64,000 nucleotides of DNA from Chinchilla lanigera. Its lineage: Eukaryota; Chordata; Mammalia; Rodentia; Chinchillidae. The position numbers were made by a program, and so were the translations under genes. Shown in pieces: positions 12,501 through 24,500 of the stretch. Every line of letters starts with the position of its first letter. Position 1 is the first letter of the stretch. The stretch is from NCBI RefSeq assembly GCF_000276665.1, contig NW_004955402.1, positions 2,536,192 through 2,600,191 of the forward strand, in the 5' to 3' direction. The notes under the pieces were generated by a model. It made no database searches, was not told the DNA's origin, and saw nothing but the letters and a program-made list of their open reading frames with translations.

Positions 12501-15500
12501 ACCAGGTTTATCTTTTACTCACCTCATCAGGCTTATTCCTGCTTTTTCTAGCTACTTTCAGAAAGAGAATTAAATGTTCAGACTTGCAAAGTGTAAAATA
12601 AGCTTTCTCTTACATTTATTAGAGTTATGTTGGCCTTTAAATGCACTGAGTTCTTTGGTTCTTCCTGCCTTTGTCCTTGCTGCCCTGTTTGGGAAGCTGT
12701 CCTGTTCTGTCTCTACCTTCTTTGGACAAAGGCAACAGCAGTGTGGGCACTCCTGCGGGTCACTTCTCCCAGAGCCCTTTCCTGCTTCCCGGGGAACTCG
12801 AGAGTTTTTTGTCTTTGCTACCAGCAGCCCTGGGACTAGAGCCCTCAGCTTTAATCGTGTCTTAATTGTGTAATTCTGTGTGTTGTACAGCAGGCTGCAG
12901 TGGGCTAGGTCTAGTTTTTATCGTTGTTTATACTAGCACCTTTGCTGGGCCTGGCACATAGTTGGCATTTATTAATCTTAAATAAATTATCTGAAAAACA
13001 GTACATTTGATTTCAAAAACCTTAACTGAACCACTTGTCTGTTGCGCTTACTGCTGTGTATGCAAGAATGAAATTGGTTGTTACTGGCACACACCAACAG
13101 TTACACCCCAGCGGGGTAACCCTGTGCTTGATGGAGCTAATATGCAGGACAGTGCTCGCACGCTGTGTCCTGGAGTGTTCTTTGCTTCCTCTCTGAACCC
13201 AGTGCTCTTGAGCTAGACTTCCTCGGGCTCATCTTCTGCTTGAAATACCTGAATTGTGTCTTCTGGATACCAGAGCCTCTCTGGGGCAGCTCTGAGGATA
13301 TCACCTGGAAAGACAGTGAAGGTTCTTGTTGAGAGAAACTTCTAGGGGGCCCTGCCGCCTCTCCAGGGGCCCTGTGTGCAGGGCTCTGGTCTCCTCGGTT
13401 TCACAGGCACAGGTGCCTTGGATAACAGCGCCTAGAGGTCTGGCAGGAGAAGACCTGAGGGTTTGCCATTCCGTAGCTTGGTGTACACTGACTAACCTAC
13501 CTTTGGGAAAATCGGGTTTTAGAGAATTTACACTTTTGACAGTTTGAAGCCATGAATGCAGTAATTCTTTCCAGAATTTAATACCAGGGAAAAACCTTTG
13601 CATGCCCTGTATTTCTCTCTTAAAAGCCATACTGTGAGTTTGATGTTTGGACATACTCCTAAGTTTGCATTTTTTAGGTGAGTAGAAAAACTTGTTCAGT
13701 CATCTCCATGGGATTTTGTTGCTAAGAAGATTGAAATTTAACCTTCATGTTGGTGAGACAGTGATCAGAGAACTCAATCCCCTAGAATAATTTTACATTC
13801 TGGACAGCCATTTAGTTATGGCTTTTTTATGTGTTTTAAATGGAAGTTCCTTAAATTTGTCAGATAATAAATAAAGTCTTTTATGCTTTACCCTTTTGTT
13901 CTTCTCCATCCTCTTACTTTAAAATAATTTATTTGAATGATTTTAGAAAAACTACAGAAATATAGAAAATTACAGAAAGAATCTCATACTCCCTTTATTC
14001 AAATTTGTCAAATACTATTTTACCACATATGCCTTACTGTTTTTCTAAACTCTGTGAGAGTAAGTTTTGAACAGGATGTGCTTTTTACCTCTTACATATT
14101 TCAGTGTGTATTTCTTGAGAACATAGAAAGTGGTACATAACTAACATTAAGAAATTAAAACTGAGTGTGGTGGTGCATACCTGTAATCCCAGCGCTCAAG
14201 GGGCTGAGGTAGGAAAATCACTATGGGTTCGAGGCCAGCCTGGGCTACATAGTGAATTCAAGGCCAGCATGGACTGCACAGTGAGATTCTGTCTCAAAAA
14301 ACAAAAATAATAATAATTGATACATTATCTAATCTGTAGTTTATTCAAATTTCACCATAAACGTTCTGTATAAAAAATGGGCTTTTTAATAAAGAACAAA
14401 TGGCTGGAAAATGCTACATTTGAAAGCACATTTATTTTGCAGAAGACCACTTGAGCTCTTCTTTGAGGGACAGGATCTTACGGGATACCTAGGGCAGAGC
14501 TCGCTTTGCAAGTGAGGGGTAGGTGGGGTAGGTGCGGCGTCCTGGCTCCCTGCAAGTGGTCTCGTAGGTGAGGGTGTGCAGGCCGTGTGCTCAGTTGTCA
14601 CACAGTGGTGCTGTGTGCACACTAGAGCTGGACAGTTAGGGAACAGGAGGGAGACACCGGAACTGAAAATGCTGTCATTGTGTGGTATGTGTTCAGAGCA
14701 TTTATGTACATTCCTATTTATCTATTTTAAAACTCTTCAGTAGGGCTAAGGATTTAGCTCGGTGGTGCAGTGCCTACCTGGGAAACACAAGGTCCTGGGT
14801 TCGATCTCTGGTACCAAAAAAAAAAAAATCAAAAATTTTCAGTAATCAGTATTTCCGCGAGTGTGCTTTGGAAAACAAGGTGAAAGTTAGGCCAAGGAGG
14901 AGCTGGGCCTCCTGAGTGTGCACAGCACATGGCGCTGCCTCCCTGGGGCCCCAGTCGCTGTGGACATCACTCTCCTTTCTCCTCGAGGGCCTCTGCTTCT
15001 CTGTCTTTTATGGTGTGTATTTGAAGGCACATGGCATTTAAGGAGACGTTAATTTTCCCCCGTAGTCACCTTACAAACTGCCATCCTTATCTCCCTCCAT
15101 ATTTCTTAAAACAAGGTGTCTCTTTGCCTAGTGATGTCCCCCGTGTGTGTTTTATGTTTTGCAGGGCTGGAAATGGAATCCAAGGCCTTTACATTTGGAC
15201 TTTTTAAATTTTGAGACAGAATTTCGCTCACCCCCTTGTTCAGGCTGGGCTTGAACTTGCCATCTCCCTGCTTCAGCCTCCCAGAGTCCTGGGGATTACA
15301 GGCATTCCCCATCACATCCTGCTGCTGCTTATTCTGAGCTTGTGTTTTCTCCGCAGAGAGTATCTGATCAGTTATGCTGTCAGTGTCCCTGTCTCAGTTC
15401 TTCCATCTCTTCTAGCCTCTCTTCCTCAGCCTAAACACATGCCCCTTTTTACCATCCCTTTTATAAGAAAAATGCCTTCACTCTTTTCATTAGGGTGGTC

Positions 15501-18500
15501 CGGTTTTTCTTCGTTAATGTTTCTTACATCTTCGGGGAGTCAGTCCGTGCGCTCCACCTCTCCATTCTTCACCTCTTTCCAGTATCTCCTAGACATCACC
15601 ATGTGGTTCTCCCCAGAGACCCAGCCCCGCCCTGCTGGAGCGTAGCTTCTCCATCAGACGTCCACTCCGGTTTCCTCTTTATTGGCACTGGCAGCGTCTG
15701 TGCGGTTGCCGCGGCCGCGGTCTGGATCTTCCCTGACTCCCCTTTTGTTTCTTGCCTGCAGTGTGAAGTGAGGCCCTGTGTGCTGTTGGCTTTGGCACCG
15801 CTGGGTGGTGTTCATGACTTCCGGAGCCCCAAGCGTGAGCATCTTGCCCTGGCTCGTCCAGAACTCCACCTCATGTTCTCCTCTGCTTCCAGAATGGTCT
15901 TGCAAAGGAACACATCTCTCATCTCCCACCACTCGTGGGAGAAGTTCCAGGGCACAGTGGACCCCGAGCCGTCTTCCCTTCTTGGGTGTCGCTGTGCTGC
16001 TCAGCACCGGGGATCGTTGTTTTCTGAGCACCATGTGGTGTATGGCGCCTGTCAATCCAGCCTCGGGGGCTGGGTCTTCCTCGTGTCCTTTTCTTCCCTC
16101 GGCCACGCAGGGACGTTTAATCAGCATTTCTGCCCCTGCTCAGCGTGCACCCTCCCTGCTTGCCGCCCTGTCTGGTGGGAATTCGTTTATTTGCCCGTTT
16201 CTTCTGTTCGCCCCTGACCATGATCTGAGCAAGATCTGCATCTCATTCACATTCAAAACTGATTTTATTTTCTGGCTCCTAGTAGGTGCTCAGTAAATGC
16301 TTAATTGAATAAAATAAAATATAGGATATACCAACAAAATGGATGGCAGTTAGTAATCAGTGGGTTTTAATTAGGAACTTGTACCCTTTGTCCTTAGCAC
16401 CTAAGTCATTACTTCCTTTTTGAGAAGACCCTTGGGAGTAGAGATGAAAATTGTGGAAGAAAGAAAAATAATCCTTTATACTTTAACAGATTTTAATATA
16501 TTTTGTGGGATACAAAGTATCTTTCATACAGTTGTATAGTTTTTTTCCTCCTTTTTCTTACATAAAAGCTTTATTTCAGCTTTCACTGTCTCATTGGAGC
16601 AGAGTGGTAATACAAAGAGTCCTGAAAATTATGTAAAATGTTTATGTACCTTAAGATGCACCATAAAGTTTTCTACTTCCTACTTTTTTCTCTAATTACC
16701 TAGTATTGAAATTAGCATGGTATTGTGAATCCCAGGATTCTTAAATGTTACCATCTCCACCCAGTAATAGTGCTTAGTATCTAGACTCCCGCTTGACAAG
16801 TGTTTACTTCTCTGAACACAAGACCTGGTGGAAAAAAGCAATATACACAATGTGCATGGACTGTGCCATCTCTGTATGGATAGTCTGTCATTGTAATACT
16901 TAACTCACCTAAAGTTACGTTCCAGTCATCATTTCCAGTAATCATTTTTATACTTCCATGTTGGTTTTATTTCTCCCAATGAAACAGTGAAAGGCTTGGA
17001 GATCAAGACACACCAGAGGACGTCCCTGCAGCCCTCAGTGTCCCTGGCCCTGGTGCCAGGCTGGAGTGCACCCTGGAGGACAGTGGAGCCGGAGCCCCGA
17101 AGGACTCTGCGCAGGAGCCGAGGGGCCCAGCAGACAGCCCTTCACTTTGTACTTTCTCCTCCGAGTCTCGTCCAGAAGCGCCTGGCGGTGACAAGGGCAG
17201 AAAGCCTGATGGCTGCAAGTCTGCACTCCAGCTGGAAGCTGGCACCGCGCAGGGCTCAGCCCTCCTGGATCAGGAATTGTACAACTCCTTCCATTTCTGG
17301 AGGACTCCGCTTCCTGAAATAGACCTGGACATTGAGCTGGAGCAGGACTGTGGGGAGAGCCTTGGCCTGGAGAGGCCAGAGGAGGGCCCTGAAGACCCCG
17401 AGCTGGGTTCTCCAAACATCAGCATGGCCACCAGGAAGGAGCTGGAGGAAATGATAGAAAACCTAGAGCCCCACATCGATGATCCTGATGTTAAAGGTAG
17501 GAAGCGTCAGTCAAGTTCTCAGTTCTGCAACTGATCTGCAAAGTGCTGCAACTTCGAAAAAAACGTTTTCCAGGCAAACTGCCGTCTTTTAAGATTGATG
17601 CATACACCTGTTAAAATCCCTCTCTAAAATGTTCACCATTATTCAGAGCTTTGTATTTGCAGTTTAAAATCTTGAGCCCTGCCCTGTTTTGTTCTGGATG
17701 GTGTTAGCCTTTCTATAAAATAGCAGACACAGTATTCTTATTTTTCAAGGAAAGACTGCTGTCTGCTGACAGTGGACACAGGTTTCTGTTTTCTGTGGAA
17801 TGTGATGTTTTAAGAGCTGTTGGCTTACACGAGTCAGATTTGATTTTGTTGCTGTGTAACACACTCGTCACCCAGATGGCAGCACGTGGCGTGCGCCCTT
17901 CTCACATGAAGCCTCCCACTGCCCCTCAGCCAGCCTGCTTAGCTGTGATCTCACTTTTCTGGACCCCCCATAAATGGGATTCGGCAGCGTGTCTGATGTG
18001 CCGCCCCATGCAGCGTGTCTGACATAGGTCCTTATGACTGTGTGTACTGGCCATTCAGTTTTTCTGTCACTTGCTGAGCTAGGGTAGGAAAGAGACTGGG
18101 TGATTTCAGTAGGATACTCCAGTGTGTTTCTATGGAAGCATGACAGCTGTGCTTTTTATTTTATTCCTCACTTGTGGCCCTGTCATAGATTTTTACTCCC
18201 ATGAGCCAGTTTTCTGCTTTTTGTGACAACTTGATGATAGAGCCAGTATTGAGGTTTTTATTTTGTTTGACCGAATCCTGCTGTAGTGTCCCTCTCTTCC
18301 GTGAGGAGAATCAAGCACAGAGAATCCCACCTACAGTGAGGGTTGGTTGTAGCAAGGACTTTGGATAAGTGTTCAATTTCTTCACAGTTTTCAGCTGTTC
18401 GTTACTGTAGTTAGCTTAAATTGTATAATGTGCATCAAACTTCAGTAACTGTCATATTTCATTTTTCTTAAACTCCTTTTTATCTCAGGTGAATTGCCAG

Positions 18501-21500
18501 CTAGTCTTCCAGCCTGTTCTGGGGGCCCTCATTGGATGACAGCACTGACTGGTTCTCTGGCACTGTATACATACTAACTGAAATACTGAATGAGCTGCTT
18601 TACGGCTTTTTAACAAATAAGCTAAAAATATTTTTCCATAGTTCGTTTTTTAAAGACCTGTGCATACATGGAAGTTTCAGAGTGACTGTGGTGGCGGAAG
18701 TGGCTAGTACTATGTACTGCGTGCCCTAGAACTGTACGCAGCGGAGAGGTTTCAGTATAAATACTGCCTGTGACGTCATCAGTTCTGTTTCTGACTCGGC
18801 TCTCGGGCTTGTACAGTGTAATTTGTTGCATCCTGTCTGTCTGTCTGAAGGTCTTCGGTCAGTAGCCCGAGGGGCCGGGGACGGTCCCAGGCGAGGAGTG
18901 CACAAACCCAGGCTCCTGTCCACCGCAGACGGGAGGACAGAAGGGGTCGCTGTGTTGGGCCGAGCTGTGGAGGCTGCAGAGCTCTGGAACATTTTCCTCT
19001 GTTGGGATTGGGGGATGTTAATCGTCCTAACTCAAGTAACTGCCTTGATCTTCCTCGCCTCAGAACGGGTTTTGACTTTATAGTGAGACTGACACAATTT
19101 GGTGGCCTTTTTCTTTTTAGTCTGCTATTGTAGGACAGTCATTTCCTTCAAACTCTACAAGACACTGTGTTTCTCAGAGGCAGAGCTTTTATCCCACACT
19201 GAGAGCTGAGCTCTGCCTGGGTATGCACCCCACTGCCTGTCAGGGTTTTCTGTGTCGTGAGGTGAGTGAGGGTCTTACAGGCAAAGCTGACGATTCGTCT
19301 GCCTAGAGAAGCCGCTCCAGGGCCTGGCACTAGTCTTTGAGACATGCTTTGGAAATCCACTGTCCCACTAATGATCCTAGCAGCTGTCTCAGAATAGCAC
19401 CTAAGAGCCTGGTAAGAAAACCAGCAGCAGATTTCAGTGTTGCCTGCAGATGTATTTCTCGAATCCATTGCGCATCACTGTTTCCTAGGGTTTTGGTCTG
19501 TGTCGTAGGTACAAGGCAGGTAGGTAAACCCCTGTGCGCTGTCTCCCCGTATTCCTTGCGACAGTGCCTCACATTGAGAGCACAAGCTTCTTCCTCTTCT
19601 AGCGGGAGACTGGAGTCAGCACTAGGCTCCATCTTAGCTCATTTTCCGGAAGGAGGCACTGTGTTTTCCCCAAATAAGACCTAACTGGAAAATAGTCAGC
19701 CTTGAAAACCACAGGGCAAAAATGCCAGCCCCCTCAGCCTAGCCTTGCTTAGCAGCTGCCACTGTTCTCCAGGTGGGTCAGGTAAGGATCCGTGCATGTG
19801 TTCTCCTTGAGTCTTGTTGGCTTTGGATGGGGGACCTTGAAAGATACCAGAAAGGGGGCAGGGCAGAGTAACTGAAGGGTTTGTGCAGACAGCTCCTGGA
19901 GTTTTGAACAAGACGAGCGTACTCCCCGGAACACTCCATGAGCAGACACCCGCAATTGGCCCTGTTTACCAAAGAGTATGCGACTAGATGCAGCCTCCTT
20001 GTGTGTATGCCTGGTATTTAATGTACTTAGATCAGAGAAACTTTATGCCTGCTGTAGCTTATTAATAGGTTGTCTTAAGTAGTTGCTGATTATTTTGTTT
20101 ACATACATTTTAATTAAAATTTTTTATATTTTGAAAATCAATCATTTCTGCAAGTTAATTGCTTGCATAAAATGCTAAGCAATATTTTTTGATAACTTAT
20201 TTCTTTGGGGGCTGAATGGAAAATGCTTTTTCTCCATTCTCAATGTCTTTTATGAGGAAGGTAGTAATTGCCAGGTTAAGGAACCACTGCGTGGTAAGTT
20301 CTGATTTGCCAAGAGCCTGGCAGTGCTTGTAGGGGACCCCTGTGTTTGGGGCAAGGTAATGATTTCATTTTCAAAGAGTCAGAGCAGAGGTGGCGCTCGT
20401 GTTTGTTTTTAAGACAAAAGATGTTCATGTATGAGTTGTTTTATTCTAAACTAAAACGTTAGTATTTAGGTTCAATTACAGTGTTGGCATTTTGTGATAA
20501 ATAAGTGGGTTTTGGGTTGCAGTTTGGGCGCTCATCTCTGAAAGGTTCGCCATTACTGAGTTAGAGAAAAATAAGCTTGGGATGAGATGAGATGTTTAAA
20601 TGTAACTGCCTCCGGAATCTTTGTAATGCCGTTGTTTTATGTTGGCAGGGTTTGTGTGACTGCTCTGCTGCTAAAGTAGCTTAGTAAGTAGCCTTGTCAC
20701 TACCACAACACGGTTAACGTCTCCTGAATCGATTCCTTTTAATCAGCCAGAGGTACCTCTGGCAACTAGATAGCATTCTCTTTCCTACTAACGCAGAATA
20801 ATGTACAGTAGTGGATAAACGCTTTAATCCCATGAAAGTGTATTAGTTTTCTCCTTTTTCTCTGCAAGGACTAATGATTTATCATCGTAGACTTTTTTCC
20901 AGCTTTTTGATGGCAGTATGAAAAGTACACGTGCCCCTGCTAACATACGATGCGCCGGAGAGGATGGCCCAGAGCTGGACTCCCCCTCACTGTCTTTCCT
21001 CCTCCTGCAGCGCAAGTGGAGGTGCTGTCGGCTGCCCTGCGCGCCTCCGGCCTGGATGCCCACACGGAGGCTGTCGGCGTGGAAAAGAGCGGCAAGCTGC
21101 AAGACGAACCGGGTATAAATGAGCTACCAAATTGTAAACTAAGTCAAGATGATTCTGTGCCTTTAATCAGCGCTGCTGTTGAGGTAACGAACCCAGTGCT
21201 GTTGGCCGATGGGAGCAGTTTGAGTCTGGGAGTCTGTTGTCGGGGAACACTATAGCTGATCACTTCTTAGCTAGCACATTCTGTCGGCAGCTCTTCTTGT
21301 GCATGAAATTTCTAAAAGTCCTAGTCCTCACCACCTCGTGTCCTTGCGACACCAGTGTCATAGTAAATGCCTGGAGGCGTAAATGCCCGTGCCGTCTCTA
21401 TGCCCATCCTGCTAGACTCAATGTGAACGTAGCTCACTGCAGTGAAATAGTCTTACTGGAAACAAAGCCCTTTATCAAGAATAATTAACTCTTCCCTTTT

Positions 21501-24500
21501 CTTTTTGGAGAGGTGCTTTGTTTCTGATCGGACCATTTCACTGCAGCGAGCAACACAGTATTCTGAGCAGAAGATCGGGACTTGAGGCCGTGTTGCGGAG
21601 GCCAGTGGCATTATCTGGACTCGAGTGTGAGGGTGGGTACTGTTCTGGCATCGTCTTTGCTGCGCAGGTGTAGCTGTTCGTATGCTCTTTCCCTCGTTTC
21701 CCACCACATTCCTTTCCAACCAGCACCACTGAGTGTGTTTCTTCTCCCATGTTACATGAACAGGGAATACACCCTCCTTGCCATCACGCAGTGCTCCCAG
21801 ATCCTGGCTCAGGAAAGAGTCCTTACACACTGGGGTCAGCGTGAGGGTTCTTCAAGCTGTAGTGCATTTCTACTTTTTGTTAGATGACATCTAGTGTATT
21901 AGAAATGTGTATGATATCAGTGTTTTGGACTGAAACCTTGGCTAGTTACTCGATATTTCACTTCGATTATGTCTGCATTTTAGAAGAGTTTTGTTTACTT
22001 TCTGTTTTGTGTATGGGGGGGTGTTGGCTCACAGTGTTTGTGAAATTAGGCATTAACAGCCAAGACTAGAAGTAGTAGAAGAAAAGTACCCGTGACACCC
22101 AGTAGCCTCTAAGATAATTGAAAGAATCTCCCAGTACCACTTTATAAGTGAACTAATTTGAGAAATGTTGACCACTTCCAAATTACTTTTAAATTACTTT
22201 GCATTTTTGAGAATTCAGCAAGTTGATTTAAATCGGGAGTTCCTATGAGGTCTTAGGCATGTGTATAAAATAAAAACGTAAATAAATAAATGCAGCCTGC
22301 AGTGTTTGCATGCTTGTATGCATCTTGGGGACAGTCTTGAAGGTGAGTAAGCCCGTAGGATAGATGAAGTGAGAGAGACACAGCAGCAGCTCTTGAAGTA
22401 GCGCTTTCTCCTCACAGAGCATGGACCCCGCCCTTCACTACGTCCACAGCGACTCAGATGTGAGCACCAGCAGCAGCTTCAGCCCAGACGAGGAGCGGAG
22501 ACCCAAAGTGCAGGCAAGTAACAGGACGCTCTCGGTTTTGCTGGTTCTTCACCCTCTTCTGCAGCCCGTTTTCTACGCATGTTCATCTTTGTGCATAATG
22601 AGTGTTGTCAAGATGAAGACTAGGGTATGCTTGGAATAAGAAAATTCTGATAGTGGAGAGCCGCATAGACGCACAAGTCTTCCCAGCCACGGCTCCACCA
22701 GTTCTTTGGGATTTAGAAGTATATCAGAGGCCACTTTTGCTGTCTTTCAGGACAGCTTTGAGCATCCAAGCTGCCAGGTCTTTGCTCATGCTTAAGTTGC
22801 CGTAAAGTATGGCTCCGGTTTCAGGACTGAACATGTAAAATGGCTTGAAGCCACTGTAGTGTGCAGTGGACCCTGAGTCACAGTCCATCTTCAGGAACTT
22901 GAAAGTGGAGAGAGCGCACCTGGAATCACTGGGGCATGTTTTGTGCTTTTCTTTCCTTTTATAAAAAATGCACTGTGAGGATGTCACAAGTGCACCCTGA
23001 GAGCCCTGACCCTTGAGCTGCAGCCCAGCACCCCACAGCCCCACTCCTCTGTCGTGACACTTCCCAGGTGAGCTTTGAGACTGTGTGTCACAGTGCTTTG
23101 TATGTGTGGTTTGCTCCTGGGACCTGGTTAGTAGTAGTGGATTTCATAGGTCAGATGGTACATGTGCTTCATTTTTGCTTATCTTCTTAGTAAAAATGGA
23201 ATTGGTATGCGTAGTTTGGAAATATGCTTTCCCCCACTGACACTGTAGAGACACTTTTACTGCATTCATGTAATGGATTATTTCCATTTAATTTACTTTT
23301 TATATATAGTGTAGGTGAGGGGCAGGCAATGGGCTTGACTTCTGTTTCTCTCTCTCTTCCACTCATCCACTGTGCTTCCCTAGAACAGCAGACCCTTTGC
23401 CATCTCCTTCCAGGGTGCATTGCACGTCATCACAAGCTGTACGTTGCTGTTGCTTTTCTTCATACTCTACAAAAGCGTGTACGAGCTCTGATGTTTCATA
23501 TGACAGCCAAAGTCTCACTGCAGGGAGTGGTTATCGTGTGGCAAACTGTTGGTGATGGTGCATGGACAACCTGTCTTACATGATCGTGCCGCGTATGCCA
23601 CCTCTTTTGTGCTATCTGTTAAGTTTAGTAATTAGTTCCCAAAGCTTCCAGCTGCTTCCTGCTTTAAGATCATATTCACCATGGTTCTACAGTTGCTTTT
23701 GCTTTTGTGTTTTCCCTAGTGTGTGTTTATTTCATCTAGCAGGTACGTGAGCATTCAGCCTGTTCTGATCCGTGTACTGGGAAGTACTTCTGCCTGACTT
23801 AATCCAGTAGCTGTAGACACATCTGAACAATCCACTGTCACACTGTCCTGTCTCCACTAGGACGTGGTGCCTCAGGCTCTGCTGGATCAGTACTTGTCTA
23901 TGACTGACCCCTCCCGTGCACAGACAGTGGACACAGAGATCGCCAAGCACTGTGCGTACAGCTTGCCCGGAGTAGCCCTGACCCTCGGCAGGCAGAACTG
24001 GCACTGCCTGAGAGAGACCTATGAGACCCTGGCCTCCGACATGCAGGTGAGTGTGGGGCTGCCAGGATGGGAGGGAGGCCGGACAGGGAACAGTGCACTG
24101 TGGGTCAGTTGTCAAAACCCAGAGAACCACTGCAGGGCTTCCAGCACCGACCTTGTGTCACCGGAAGTTGTGTGCAGATGATGTCAAAGTCATAGCAGAG
24201 TGTTGTCCTTCCTTTGTCAAGAGTTTGGCTTCTCACTGGGCATAGCGGCACACACCTGTAATCCCAGCACTAGGGAGGCTGAGGCAGGAGGATCGTTGAG
24301 TTCGAGGCCAGCCTGGGCTACAAAGAGAGTTCAAGGGCAGCCTGAACTGCATAGCAAAACCCTGTCTCAAAAAGACAGAAAAAAAAAGTTGCTTCTCAGC
24401 TTTCTGTAACAGAGTTGACACAATTAACATGCCTAAATTCCTAGCTTAGAACACGTGTATTTTCTGAAGTTGGCTTGTAGATTAATTCTTGAGAATTAAG

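Larger units (their letters stand above)
10568..16987 (+). other. PPP4R1: PPP4R1 intron of 6.4 kb
   Basis: It holds a B1 (14160-14318), an ID (14742-14828), an antisense ID-B1 dimer (15161-15318) and two MIR/L2-like ends (12936-12985, 16255-16302). Stretches 10568-12930 and 12990-14150 show no recognisable element. A long frame at 15495-16217 gives no protein-like sequence. Confidence 0.65.

Noticed and set aside
15495..16217. Open frame of 240 codons on the plus strand inside a PPP4R1 intron
   Set aside because: The composition is random-like, long frames overlap on both strands, no domain is recognisable and no splice signals support it. It reflects local GC-rich sequence without stops.
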